A stretch of DNA of 64,000 nucleotides from positions 1-64,000 of the forward strand of contig CALKCJ010000002.1 of the NCBI GenBank assembly GCA_938082375.1. The letters run 5' to 3'. Each line of letters starts with the position of its first letter. Within the stretch, counting starts at the first letter, position 1. The position numbers and the translations under genes were made by a program. Shown here in pieces: positions 54,595 through 63,999 of this stretch. Below the pieces are notes generated by a model. The model was not told the origin of the DNA. It saw only the letters and a program-made list of their open reading frames with translations, and searched no databases. Source of the DNA: an uncultured Thermomicrobiaceae bacterium. Lineage in GTDB: Bacteria > Chloroflexota > Chloroflexia > Thermomicrobiales > Thermomicrobiaceae.

Positions 54595-55651
54595 GTCACG
54601 ACCTCAGACCAAGCCGGAGGGAGCGAGCCGGTGGCCGGTCATTGGTCACCAGACCGCCGTCGCGGCACTCGAGCGGGCCGTGCGGCGAGGCCAGGTCAGC
54701 CATGCCTACTTGATCAGCGGCCCAGCCGGCGTCGGTCGCCGCCGGCTGGCACTCGCCTTCGCGCAGGCGCTCCTCTGCCAGGCAGCACCTGCCGAGCGTC
54801 CCTGTGGGCACTGCCGTGGCTGTGTCCGGGTCGAACGGACTGTCCACCCAGACCTCACACTGCTGAGCTTGGAGGCAGCCGGAGGCGAGCGTGAGACCCG
54901 GCTGACCCGCATCTCGATCGACGCTGTCCGCGAGCTCCGCGCCACCATCGCCTTGCGCCCGCTCGAGAGCGACTGGCGGGTGATCGTGATCGACGACGCC
55001 GATCGGCTCTCGCGCGACGCGGCTGATGCCCTGCTCAAAACGCTGGAGGAGCCGCCGCCCTTTGCCGTCCTCATCCTCATCGTCGAAGACGTCTCCAGCC
55101 TCGCCGAGACCATCCGCTCCCGCTGCCAGCAGATCCAACTCGGGCCGGTACCGAGCGCGACCGTCCGCGCGGCGCTGGAAGCCCGCGGGGTCGAGGCGGC
55201 GCAGGCAGCCCTGATTGCCAGCCTGACCCGGGGTCGGATCGGAGAGGCGCTCCGGCTGGCTGCCGACCCGGTGGCGCTGGCCAGGCACCAGGAACTAGCG
55301 GAGGCAGGTGTGCAGATGCTGAGCGATCCGCTCGTCGCGCTCGGCCGGGTACGCCAGCTCGCCGAGCACTACCGGCGCGGTCGGCGGGCGCAGGTCGAGG
55401 CGCAGCTTGCGGTGCTGGCGATGCTGTGGCGCGACCTGTTGCTGCTCCGCTACGGTCTGGACGACCTCGTAGTCCACGCCGGCCTACGCGCGCGGCTGGA
55501 ACGGCTGGCCTGTCGCTGGTCATTCACCGAGATCCTGCGCGGCCTGCGGGCGACCTGCCAGGCGATGGTCGACCTCGAGACCAATGTGCAGGTTCGGCTG
55601 GCGCTCGTTGCACTGGTGACACAGTGGCCGAGTCCCGATCCGATCCACTGA
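54587..55651 (+). CDS. holB: DNA polymerase III delta' subunit
   Basis: A 354-residue clamp-loader subunit. RPVIGHQ-like start (WPVIGHQTAVAALERAV), the modified P-loop GPAGVGRRRLALA with Arg where ATPases have Lys, a zinc site CGHCRGCVRVERTVHP, and DDADRLSRDAADALLKTLEE followed by the SRC-like SRCQQIQL motif. The altered P-loop fits a non-hydrolysing delta' subunit. The TTG start overlaps the NERD-like gene; the end overlaps the PSP1-like gene by 28 bases. Confidence 0.9.
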   Translation: MRESRPQTKPEGASRWPVIGHQTAVAALERAVRRGQVSHAYLISGPAGVGRRRLALAFAQALLCQAAPAERPCGHCRGCVRVERTVHPDLTLLSLEAAGGERETRLTRISIDAVRELRATIALRPLESDWRVIVIDDADRLSRDAADALLKTLEEPPPFAVLILIVEDVSSLAETIRSRCQQIQLGPVPSATVRAALEARGVEAAQAALIASLTRGRIGEALRLAADPVALARHQELAEAGVQMLSDPLVALGRVRQLAEHYRRGRRAQVEAQLAVLAMLWRDLLLLRYGLDDLVVHAGLRARLERLACRWSFTEILRGLRATCQAMVDLETNVQVRLALVALVTQWPSPDPIH

Positions 55652-56352
55652 TCGCTGGCATTCGGCGGCTCGGGGAAGCGCGCGTCGAATTCGGCCGGGT
55701 GGCCGAGCGGCTGCACGCGGGCGAGTGGGTCGCGGCACCGGGCCCGGCGGGTGAGGAACCGGCGCTGGTCGTGATCGCGCCGGAGCAGGTGCTCCTCAGC
55801 GAGGCGGAGCTGCCGGAACTGCCCCTCCGGCGACTGAGCGAGGTCGAGCGGGCGCGCCTGCCGGAACTGTTTGAGCTTGCCCTCCGGCTCGCCCGGCAGG
55901 CTGCTGCGGTCATCGGCGAGCTCAAAGAGCCCCTTCGGTTCCTCGGCGTGCGGGTCACGCTCGACGGGAGTGCCATCGTCGAGTACTGGGAGAAAGAGGG
56001 CCGCTTGCCGGCCGCCGACATCGCAGCCCGGCTCTCCGAGCGGCTCGGGCGGCCAGTGCACCTCGTTGCCAGCACGGGCGAGAGGCCGCGAGCGCTCTTC
56101 GGCGGGCCGGGCCGGCTCGGGGGCGAGGCGCTCGACCTCGTTGAGCTGGCCCGGCGACGGCTGGGAGTGCTCCCCGGTGAAGTTCCACCACGACCTGGTG
56201 GTTACCCCCGGCTGGGAAGCCGGGTTGCCACCCCTCTGGGCGACGGCGTCGTGCGCTCGGTGTCGACCCGGCATCGCACGGTGAGCGTCGAGCTCGAGGA
56301 TGGCACTCGCCACGACGTACCGCTCGACCAGGTGGTACCGGGTGTGCGGTGA
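55624..56352 (+). CDS. PSP1-like (YaaT/RicT-related) protein, divergent
   Basis: A 242-residue protein following holB, the usual place of yaaT. Residues 70-160 follow the PSP1 pattern (PLRFLGVRVTLDGSAIVEYW, AADIAARLSERLGRPVHL). The Cys residues that ligate iron-sulphur clusters in RicT are missing; the equivalent stretch reads FGGPGRLGGEALD. The C-terminus (PLGDGVVRSVSTRHRTVSVE) resembles the RicT tail. Start GTG 55624 lies within holB and is uncertain. Confidence 0.6.
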   Translation: MAESRSDPLIAGIRRLGEARVEFGRVAERLHAGEWVAAPGPAGEEPALVVIAPEQVLLSEAELPELPLRRLSEVERARLPELFELALRLARQAAAVIGELKEPLRFLGVRVTLDGSAIVEYWEKEGRLPAADIAARLSERLGRPVHLVASTGERPRALFGGPGRLGGEALDLVELARRRLGVLPGEVPPRPGGYPRLGSRVATPLGDGVVRSVSTRHRTVSVELEDGTRHDVPLDQVVPGVR

Positions 56353-56356
56353 GCGG

Positions 56357-58735
56357 CTACGGGCCGGCTGACGGTGCAGGCAGGCGGACGGAGAGCAGCG
56401 CCTGGTCGGTCAGCACATAGGCCACGCCCAAGATGTCGTCCACCGCGATGTCCCGGATCGACCCCAGCGGCGGTGCCCCCTCAGCTGGGAGGAACTGCTG
56501 CACGAGCGTCCCGTCCTGCGTCAGTCGCAGGATGCGACCCTCCCGGTCTGCCACATAGCGGTAGGGCCGATCTGGCTGCATCGAGAGCGCGACCGCATGC
56601 ACTACCGGCGGATCGACCTGTGGCTTCGACTCCCCTTCCAGGGCGCCACGGTAGAAGGTCGCGACCGTACCGTCAGGCTCGAGCACGTAGATGCGCCCGT
56701 CGATCTCCATGTCGACAGCCCCCAACAGGTGATCAGTGAACTGACCGCCTGTCCAGTCTTCTGGCTGATTCTGGTAGGCGCCTGCGAGGAACTTCAGGAT
56801 CTGCCCCGGCTCTGGAAGCAGGAGGTACAGGTTGCCGCTGAAGCTGCCCACCGCCGCCACACCGGAGTAGGGTGCGCCGAACGTGCCGACCGGCAGCCGG
56901 TTCCACTGCGCCGTCGCCGGGTCGAAGACATAGGCGCTGGCACCGTCGAAGGCGACCAGCGTGCCGTCACCCCAGGCAGCGCCGAGCAGGGTACCGACCG
57001 GCGCGCCGCCCACGTCGCTTCCGGGCTCGAGCAGCTTGATCAGCTTGGTGCCGCCGCTGTCGAGGCGATAGAGCGCGTCGGTCAGGAGATAGAGCTGGCC
57101 GTTCCCGACGAAGAGCCGGGGCGTGACCCCCTCCGGCGCTGGCGGGACGCCACCGAGCACCTGGATCGACTCGAGGCGATGGATCTTGAGCACGCGGTCG
57201 ATAGCCGCCTGGACGGCAGCACGCTCCTGTGCGATCCGCGCGGGGTCGAGCCCCAGCGTAGCAGCCGCGTCCAGCCGAGCCCGAGCTGTCGCCAGATAGG
57301 CCCGGGCAAGAGCCGGATCGCTCGACTGCTCAGCGAGCGTCCGCTCCTGGACGGCCGTCTGGAGGAGTGTCTCGAACCGCTCCTGGCGCGCACGCGCGCG
57401 GTCGTTATGAACCGAAAAGGCGAGCGCCGTCGAGAGGATGCCGATCAGGCTGAGAGCGACCAACCCGGTCATCCGGCTGACTGGCAGCCGGGGGAGCTGC
57501 CGGCGCACGGGGCCGAGGTCGGGGAACTGGATCGCGTCGTCAAAGCGCTGCAGGCGCGGTAACCCGAACGTCCCGTCGTCGGGCGGTGGAGTGATCCGGC
57601 GGTGCCGCCGAGCGAGAAGCTGCCACAAGCCCAGCGCAGCCGCGGCGAGCGCGATGGCGAGACCGGTCAGCAACTCGACCAGGGTGCGACTCCTCCCTGC
57701 CCGGTGCTCAACGTCGCCCTCGACAGCCTCATCACCCGAGCTGGCGGAGGGTTCCCAGCGCATCCCGGCGGTCAATTCCCCGTCGGGCCAGGGCTGGCCG
57801 AGCGTCGTTGCGTCGTCGCTGCGTCGAGCTGAGTGACGTTCCCAATCCCCCCGCGCCTCGGCGTGCGCCTCGACGCCGCCGTTGGCCCCGTGACTAGTCT
57901 GCCCCGTCTCGGCTCCGGGGTCAACCAGCTCACCCGGCCAATTCGTCCTAGCCCTCGAGCCCAGTCGTCGCGCCGTGTCTTCAGGAAGCAGTTGGAGGAG
58001 CAGGTCTGCCAGCCGCCGCAGCGGGCGGGCCGGCTCACCGCGCTCCAGGCCGATAGCGATAGCGATGGCCTGGGCGCTGCTGTCTCCTCGCTCCCACGCA
58101 AGCTCTTCGAGGAGTCCGATCACCTGCTCCGGCTCCGGCCTGAGGACGGCCTCGGGATAGCGAGCGGCAAGGGCGGCTCCGAGCTCCTGCTGACTGAGGA
58201 CAACCGTATCCCCCGGCGCTAGCCGGGTGTAATACAGCGACGGCTGAGTGTTCCGATACTGCCCAAGCGGATAGCACCCGTCGTGCGTCTGGACATCTTC
58301 GCCGGGGAAGGCGTAGATCTCCTGCTCCTGGCCGACCAGCACTTGGCTCGGCAACACCTGTGCGATCAAAAGATCGTGCCCGCGGAACAACACACAGGCG
58401 GCACCGAAGCGGTACCACTCCTCTCGCGCGCGCCCGGCGTTCAGATTGAAGAGCCACTGGTTGGCAGCCCCGAAGGCTTGTGTCACCAGCTGACCCAGCT
58501 CTTCGAGCGTGCTCTGTTCGTTGATCTGCCAAGCGATCTGTTGTATGAGGGCGAGCACCTGCCGAGCTACCTCGACCGTCCCTGGCCCCTCGAGGAGGGG
58601 TTCCACGATGACCGCGAGCCCGTGACCTGACCTGGTGCCCAAGATGCCGTCGACCAGCAGTCCGAGGTACGTGGACTCCGCTGTGGTCGCGATTCCTTGT
58701 GCACGCTGGGCTGTTGTCCACGCGACCCGCGACAT
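56357..58735 (-). CDS. Large membrane protein with N-terminal PP2C-like region and C-terminal propeller
   Basis: A 792-residue protein. The N-terminal 240 residues have a pattern suggestive of a PP2C phosphatase-type domain (TYLGLLVDGILGT, APGDTVVLSQQELGAAL), but the key aspartates cannot be confirmed. A charged linker, one membrane helix near residue 350, a second near 430 (LVALSLIGILSTALAF), a coiled-coil-like stretch and a C-terminal domain of repeated beta units follow (GDGTLVAFDGASAYVFDP, SFSGNLYLLLP, IDGRIYVLEPDGTVATF). Function unknown. The neighbouring TPR gene reads the same way 231 bp upstream. Confidence 0.65.
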   Translation of the reverse strand: MSRVAWTTAQRAQGIATTAESTYLGLLVDGILGTRSGHGLAVIVEPLLEGPGTVEVARQVLALIQQIAWQINEQSTLEELGQLVTQAFGAANQWLFNLNAGRAREEWYRFGAACVLFRGHDLLIAQVLPSQVLVGQEQEIYAFPGEDVQTHDGCYPLGQYRNTQPSLYYTRLAPGDTVVLSQQELGAALAARYPEAVLRPEPEQVIGLLEELAWERGDSSAQAIAIAIGLERGEPARPLRRLADLLLQLLPEDTARRLGSRARTNWPGELVDPGAETGQTSHGANGGVEAHAEARGDWERHSARRSDDATTLGQPWPDGELTAGMRWEPSASSGDEAVEGDVEHRAGRSRTLVELLTGLAIALAAAALGLWQLLARRHRRITPPPDDGTFGLPRLQRFDDAIQFPDLGPVRRQLPRLPVSRMTGLVALSLIGILSTALAFSVHNDRARARQERFETLLQTAVQERTLAEQSSDPALARAYLATARARLDAAATLGLDPARIAQERAAVQAAIDRVLKIHRLESIQVLGGVPPAPEGVTPRLFVGNGQLYLLTDALYRLDSGGTKLIKLLEPGSDVGGAPVGTLLGAAWGDGTLVAFDGASAYVFDPATAQWNRLPVGTFGAPYSGVAAVGSFSGNLYLLLPEPGQILKFLAGAYQNQPEDWTGGQFTDHLLGAVDMEIDGRIYVLEPDGTVATFYRGALEGESKPQVDPPVVHAVALSMQPDRPYRYVADREGRILRLTQDGTLVQQFLPAEGAPPLGSIRDIAVDDILGVAYVLTDQALLSVRLPAPSAGP

Positions 58736-58786
58736 CGCTTACACTTCCTCCCCACTGGCGCGCCCGCCGGGGCGCACATCTCCTAG

Positions 58787-58808
58787 GGGCACAAGCATCT
58801 CTGTGCCC
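58787..58808 (-). other. Leader hairpin upstream of the large membrane protein gene
   Basis: GGGCACA (58787-58793) and TGTGCCC (58802-58808) form a 7-bp stem with an 8-base loop in the 231-bp gap between the TPR gene and the membrane protein gene. It could end the TPR transcript or structure the next leader. Nothing else was seen in this gap. Confidence 0.35.
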
Positions 58809-58966
58809 AGGTGGTCTGACCGGCACCATCGTGCCTCTCTGGCACTGCCAGTCTAGCACAGGTGTGTACGTACGTCCAGGGGGAAGGAGCAGAAATCTAG
58901 CGTCCGTACGCGTGTTCTAATGGGACGCCCGATCGTGGAGCGCGCCGCACTGGCAAAGGCCGGCCG

Positions 58967-61072
58967 TCAGTCTCGCAGCACGTCCCGATGCTGTTCAGTG
59001 CCCTCGTGGAGAGCCTGCTCGCCCAGCACCAGATCTTCGGCAACCTCGGGCGACAGCGGCGCAACAGGAGCAGCGTGCCGGTCGAAAGGTTCGCCTAACA
59101 GCTCCGCCGTCGCTTCGGTGAGATCGCGCTCGCCGAGGTGGGTCGCCAGCTCGTAGGCGCAGCGGAGATGATAGCGCGCGTCGGCCTCGTTACCCTGGTC
59201 GAGCAAGAGCACGCCCAGATTGTAGTGGAGCACCATCGCTGCCCGCCGGTCGTTGAGCTGCTCCGAGAGGGTGATCGCCTGCCGGTAGGCTGCCGTTGCG
59301 TCCTCCGGCTTCCCGGCGACGTCGAGGACGGTGGCCAAGCCGCGCAGCGCTCGGGCCAGCAGGGGAACGTCCTCGATCTCCTGTGCCGCGGCGAGGGCGG
59401 CCCGGTAGTGCTCCTCGGCTTCCTGGAAGAAATGCAGCGACTGGTAGAGACGGGCGATTTGCCCGTGTAGACGGGCACAGGCCTCCGTGTTACCGGCCGC
59501 GCTCGCCAGTTCGAGCGCTTGCCGGAGGTAGCTAAGCGCGCCGTGGGGGTCAGTGGTGCGGCGCGCGAGCTCGGCGAGCGTCAGCAGGTACCGCTGTTGG
59601 CCGGCGAGATCCCCCGCCTCGGCAGCCAGTCCGACCGCCTGCTCCAGGTAGCTCCTGGCTTCTCGGGTTAGGCTGCGCACGAGGCAGATCGAGCCCAGCA
59701 GCGCTAGGGCCTGCGCTTCCAGATGGGTCGCGCCCGCCTGCTGGGCCAAGTTGATGGCGCGATCCGCCACCTCGAGCGCCTGGCCCAGCTCCCCGTACTG
59801 GAGCAGGAGTTCACCGGTGCCGAGCAACCAGCGTGCCTCATCCACCAGGGAGCCAGAGCGGCGAGCCAGTTCCAGCGCCTCGGCCAGGTAGTCCGAGGCT
59901 TCGCCACGGTGGTCGAGTGCGCCGTGCGCCAGCCCCAGCAACCCGAGCAGCCGCTGACGGGCCTCACGGTCGTCCAGGGTCTCAGCGTTCTGCTGGGCGA
60001 GGTGCAGCATCTGCAGTGCGCGGCCGGGCTGACGGGCCTCCAGATAGAGCTCGGCTGCATCGAGCAGTGCACGGACAGCGCTCGGGCGGTTGCCCAGGCG
60101 CAGCTCGAGGTTGGCGAGCTGGTGATAGTGCTCAGCGGACTCGCTGACCCTGCCCATCCGGCGCTCGAGTTTGGTCAGGCCCATCAGGCAACGACTCTCC
60201 ATGGTGAGGTCACCACTGCCTCGCACCCGCTCGAGGGCACCGAGCAGCGCCGAGCGGGCCAGGCCGAGGCGGCCTCGCTGGGCCAGCAACGCGCTGATCT
60301 GCACTGCGATCTCGGCTTGCAAGCGGTGGTCGATGGTGCGCTCGGCCGCCTCCTGCGCCTGCTGCAGCAAGATGTACGCTGCGTCCGGATCCTTCGAGCG
60401 GACAATCGCGACCTGGCGCAACAGGGCGTCGACGAGCCCAGCATAGTGCTTGACGCGACGGGCGCTTCGTCCCGCGCGGTGGTAGAACTCGCGCGCCGCA
60501 TCCTCGTCGCCGTCTTGGTAGGCGAGATCGCCGAGCATCAGGGCGGTCTCCACGTCCTCTAACGTGTCGGTCTCTTCTCGCCCGGCCTCGAGCTGCCGCT
60601 TCAGGAGCTCTCGGGCCTGCTCCCGGTCGTTGGTCTCGTACGCCAGCCGCGCCAGCCGGGCGAGCGCTCGTCGCTGTCCGGTCACATTGGCGATGCGCTG
60701 GGCTGCACGCAGGGCTTCGCGCAGGTGGAGCCCGCGCTCGGACATCTCGTTCATTTCCGCCAACAGATCGGCTGCCCGCAGGTTGGCCTCCATCAGCACA
60801 CGGTCGAACCCCTTGTGCCGGGCAGCCAGGATCGCCAAGCGGTAGAGCAGCAGCGCCTGCTCCGGATCGTCGACGCCGACGCGCGCCGCCTCCGCCTGGA
60901 GTTCCCACAGGTCGCCGTCGGCGATGCGGGCCAGCAGGTCAGGTCGCTCGGCGGCCAGGTAGGCCTGCTCCGGGGTCAACCGGCCGGCCTCGACTTCAGC
61001 GGCAAGCCGGTACAACGGGTTGCGTTCGATCCCCTGCCGACGACGAAGCCAGCGGCCGAACTGCTCGAACAT
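58967..61072 (-). CDS. Tetratricopeptide-repeat protein
   Basis: A 701-residue cytosolic all-helical protein containing many TPR units across about residues 110-660, such as ARLHGQIARLYQSLHFFQEA and LHYNLGVLLLDQGNEADARY. No catalytic or DNA-binding domain is seen, so it is probably a scaffold. The start (MFEQFGRWLRRRQG) follows AGGG by five bases. It lies 19 bp after the threonine dehydratase gene and is likely co-transcribed with it. Confidence 0.82.
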   Translation of the reverse strand: MFEQFGRWLRRRQGIERNPLYRLAAEVEAGRLTPEQAYLAAERPDLLARIADGDLWELQAEAARVGVDDPEQALLLYRLAILAARHKGFDRVLMEANLRAADLLAEMNEMSERGLHLREALRAAQRIANVTGQRRALARLARLAYETNDREQARELLKRQLEAGREETDTLEDVETALMLGDLAYQDGDEDAAREFYHRAGRSARRVKHYAGLVDALLRQVAIVRSKDPDAAYILLQQAQEAAERTIDHRLQAEIAVQISALLAQRGRLGLARSALLGALERVRGSGDLTMESRCLMGLTKLERRMGRVSESAEHYHQLANLELRLGNRPSAVRALLDAAELYLEARQPGRALQMLHLAQQNAETLDDREARQRLLGLLGLAHGALDHRGEASDYLAEALELARRSGSLVDEARWLLGTGELLLQYGELGQALEVADRAINLAQQAGATHLEAQALALLGSICLVRSLTREARSYLEQAVGLAAEAGDLAGQQRYLLTLAELARRTTDPHGALSYLRQALELASAAGNTEACARLHGQIARLYQSLHFFQEAEEHYRAALAAAQEIEDVPLLARALRGLATVLDVAGKPEDATAAYRQAITLSEQLNDRRAAMVLHYNLGVLLLDQGNEADARYHLRCAYELATHLGERDLTEATAELLGEPFDRHAAPVAPLSPEVAEDLVLGEQALHEGTEQHRDVLRD

Positions 61073-61091
61073 GGCTTCCCTCGCTGACGCG

Positions 61092-62093
61092 CTAGCTGGC
61101 CGGCCCAGCGACGGCCGGCGGATATCCCGCTATCGCCATGGCCCAGCGCAGCGTCTCGAGCGTGAGATTGCCACCACTCACGATGAGCGCGACCTTCTTT
61201 CCGGCGAGCCGCTCGCGCAGCCGATGGGCGGCCGCCAGCGCCGCTGCGCCCGCGCCCTCGGCGACCAGGTGAGCCGTCTCCATCAGCTCGACGATCGCCC
61301 CGCACATCTCCTCATCGCTGACGAGCACGAGCTCGTCGACCCGCTCGCGGATGATCCGGAGCGGCAACTCGAATGCGACCCGCGTCGCCAGCCCCTCGGC
61401 GAACGTCGAGCCGCGCTCCAGCTCCAAGAGCCGGCCTTGCCGCCACGACTCGTAGACGACCGGCATCCCGGCGGCCTGCACACCGATCACCTCGATCCGC
61501 GGATCGACCGTCTTCATCACGATGCCGGTGCCGCACACGCCGCTCCCGGCCCCGACGGGGACGATGACTGCGTCCAGGTCGGGTACCGCCTCGATCAGCT
61601 CGAGCGCGTACGTTCCTACCCCGGCGATTAGGTCGGGCTCGTTCGCCGAGTGGATATACCGGAAGCCATCGCGCGCGGCCCGCTCCTCGCAGGCCAGGCG
61701 AGCCTCGTCGAAGTCGCGCCCGGTCAGGACGACTTCGGCGCCCAGCCGGCGCATGGCTGCCAGCTTGAGCGGATTCGCGTCCTCCGGCGCGTAGATGATC
61801 GCTCGCACGCCGAACAGCCGGGCCGCGTAGGCGATCGACTGGCCATGGTTGCCGGTCGAGGCCGTAACCACGCCCCGGGCACGCTCCTCCGGGGAGAGGC
61901 AGCTCATCAGGTAGATCCCGCCACGTACCTTGAAGGCGCCGATCGGTTGGAGGTTCTCGCATTTGAGGTAGACCTCGAAGCCCAACCGCTCGCCCAGAGC
62001 AGCCGGCTGCACGACCGGGGTCGGGGGCAGATACCGGTGCACGACTGCGCGCGCTCGCACGATATCGCGAAATGTCGGCGGCTCAAGTCTCAT
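61092..62093 (-). CDS. Threonine dehydratase (catabolic or biosynthetic type, single domain)
   Basis: A 333-residue PLP enzyme deaminating threonine to 2-oxobutyrate (and serine to pyruvate). PLP lysine in GAFKVRGG, cofactor-binding GAGSGVCGTG and the ASTGNHGQS substrate loop are present. The C-terminal ACT-like regulatory domain of IlvA is absent, so it may be unregulated TdcB/serine racemase-like. GAGGAGG is six bases before the ATG. Confidence 0.9.
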   Translation of the reverse strand: MRLEPPTFRDIVRARAVVHRYLPPTPVVQPAALGERLGFEVYLKCENLQPIGAFKVRGGIYLMSCLSPEERARGVVTASTGNHGQSIAYAARLFGVRAIIYAPEDANPLKLAAMRRLGAEVVLTGRDFDEARLACEERAARDGFRYIHSANEPDLIAGVGTYALELIEAVPDLDAVIVPVGAGSGVCGTGIVMKTVDPRIEVIGVQAAGMPVVYESWRQGRLLELERGSTFAEGLATRVAFELPLRIIRERVDELVLVSDEEMCGAIVELMETAHLVAEGAGAAALAAAHRLRERLAGKKVALIVSGGNLTLETLRWAMAIAGYPPAVAGPAS

Positions 62094-62376
62094 GTCCAGC
62101 CTCCTCGGCGACCCTCACCCCGCGACGGTGGCACTGGTGAGCGTACGACGATCCCGCGCGGTTGTCCATGAACCCTTCAGGCTCTCCTCCGACGTCCAGC
62201 ACGCCACTGCCCTGACGTCACCTACGCCACCGGGCCGCCGCTCGTCCGGCATGCGAGATCAGAGTCGAGCGGCTATTATCGCGCGGTGGGCGCTAGCCTC
62301 TACCCGGATTACCTCTCACGAGCACCGTGGCCCTGCTATTCTACGGCCGACTAGGCGCTCGCACTGCGGAGGCGAC

Positions 62377-63207
62377 ATGCGGTTTTTAGAGCGGCTAACC
62401 CAGGTGATCCAGGCGAACGACTCGATGCTCTGCGTCGGGCTCGATCCCGACCTGGAGCGATTTCCAGCTCATCTACCGCGCGACCCGGCCACGATCGTCG
62501 CATTCAACCGGGCGATCATCGAGGCGACCGCCGATCTGGTCTGCGCCTACAAGCCGAACCTGGCCTTCTACCTCGTCCACGGCCAGGCCGGCATCCGGGC
62601 ACTCGTCGAGACGCGCCGGCTGATCCCGCCGGAGATCCCGGTGATCCTGGACGCCAAGGTCGGCGATATCTCCAGCACCTCGGCAGCCTATGCCGAGGCC
62701 TTCTTCGACCGGTGGGGCTTCGACGCGGTCACCGCTCACCCGTATCTGGGGCAGGATGGGCTGGCCCCGTTCCTGCGCACGCCCGGCCGGGGCGTCTTCG
62801 TGTTGGTGAAGACCTCGAACCCGGGCGCTGGCGAGTTTCAGGATCTACCGATCCGCGTCGACAGTGGCGACGAACCACTCTACCTGCGTGTCGCCCGGCA
62901 CGTTGCTCGCTGGAATGAGCGCTACGGCTCCTGCGGGCTGGTCGTCGGCGCGACCTACCCTGCCGAGCTGGCCGCGGTGCGCCGCCAGCACCCCGACCTG
63001 CCGATCCTGATCCCCGGCATCGGCGCCCAGGCCGGCGACCTGGAGGCCGCGGTGCGGGGTGGCCTCGCTGGCGCCACCGCCCCCATCGTCGTCGCCGTGA
63101 CGCGCTCGGTGATCTACGCGAGCCAGGGGGCCGATTTCGCCGCGGCTGCCCGCAGCGCCGCCTCAACGCTGCGCGACGCCATCAACCGGGCGCGGCCAAG
63201 GCGGTGA
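62377..63207 (+). CDS. pyrF: Orotidine 5'-phosphate decarboxylase, subfamily 2
   Basis: A 276-residue TIM-barrel enzyme for the last step of UMP synthesis. CVGLDPDLERFP at the start and the catalytic DAKVGDISSTSAAYA are diagnostic of the longer type 2 enzymes. GGAGG lies four bases before the ATG at 62377. It shares a 283-bp divergent region with the threonine dehydratase; TATTAT and TATTCT hexamers are seen there without a clear -35. Confidence 0.92.
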   Translation: MRFLERLTQVIQANDSMLCVGLDPDLERFPAHLPRDPATIVAFNRAIIEATADLVCAYKPNLAFYLVHGQAGIRALVETRRLIPPEIPVILDAKVGDISSTSAAYAEAFFDRWGFDAVTAHPYLGQDGLAPFLRTPGRGVFVLVKTSNPGAGEFQDLPIRVDSGDEPLYLRVARHVARWNERYGSCGLVVGATYPAELAAVRRQHPDLPILIPGIGAQAGDLEAAVRGGLAGATAPIVVAVTRSVIYASQGADFAAAARSAASTLRDAINRARPRR

Positions 63208-63258
63208 ATTTGTCCTCCCCCCGACCGGCGGGGAGAGCATGGTAGCAAGGGCCCAAGC

Positions 63259-63798
63259 TCAGTCGCCCTGGGCCGGCACGGCGGCCAGCGCCTTGGCCAT
63301 CGCCTCATCGAACTGCGGAAGATCGGCCGGCACCCGCGAGGTGATCAGGTTGCCATCGACCACCAGCGGCTCGTCCACGTAGTTGGCGCCAGCGTTCTTG
63401 ACGTCGTCGCGGATCTTGTTGACACAAGTGACCGTCCGGCCGCGCAGCACATTTGCTGAGATCAGAAGCTGCGGGCCGTGGCAGATCGCCGCGACCGGCT
63501 TGCCGCTCTCGACGAAGCGACGGGTGAACTCGACCGCCCGGTCGTCGATCCGCAGGTTCTCCGGGGAGCCGCCGCCGGGGATGACCAGCAGGTCGAACTC
63601 ATCGACTCTGACCTCGTCGAAGGTCTTGTCCGGCTGGATCGTGGTGCCCTTCTTGCCGGTGATCGGCTCGCTCGTGAGGCCGATCACGACGACCTCAGCA
63701 CCCCGCTCTTCCAGGTACCGCTTGGGGTCGGTCGCCTCGATGTCCTCAAAGTTGTTCGCGAGCACCATCGCCACTCGCTTGCCAGTCAGCTCGGCCAT
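63259..63798 (-). CDS. DJ-1/PfpI-family protein (class I glutamine amidotransferase-like)
   Basis: A 179-residue protein with the nucleophile-elbow Cys in AICHGPQLL, the acidic residue in NNFEDIEATDP and the family IPGGGSPENLR. Members are proteases, glyoxalases or chaperones, commonly linked to stress. The ATG at 63798 follows AGGG by seven bases; the frame is open to 63828. Confidence 0.88.
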   Translation of the reverse strand: MAELTGKRVAMVLANNFEDIEATDPKRYLEERGAEVVVIGLTSEPITGKKGTTIQPDKTFDEVRVDEFDLLVIPGGGSPENLRIDDRAVEFTRRFVESGKPVAAICHGPQLLISANVLRGRTVTCVNKIRDDVKNAGANYVDEPLVVDGNLITSRVPADLPQFDEAMAKALAAVPAQGD

Positions 63799-63903
63799 GC
63801 GCTTACCCTCCCTCCGAGCGTGGGTCAAGGTCTACCAGACGCAGTCACAGGATGCCATCCCCACCCACCCAGGGGCAACCGAGGCGCCCGGTGTAGCCAA
63901 GTG

Positions 63904-63999
63904 TCACGCCAGGATATCGCGCCGGCGGAAGATCGCGAGCGCGGCCAGCGCACCACTGATCCCGATCGCCAGCAACGCTACGAGCCCCGCCCAGCTCAC
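63904..63999 (-). CDS. C-terminal end of a probable ABC-2-type permease (5' part outside window)
   Basis: Only 31 codons are visible. They encode one hydrophobic helix (LVALLAIGISGALAALAIF) and the end RRRDILA, a common finish for ABC-2 permeases of the multidrug or heme type. Too short for certainty. Confidence 0.45.
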   Translation of the reverse strand: MSWAGLVALLAIGISGALAALAIFRRRDILA

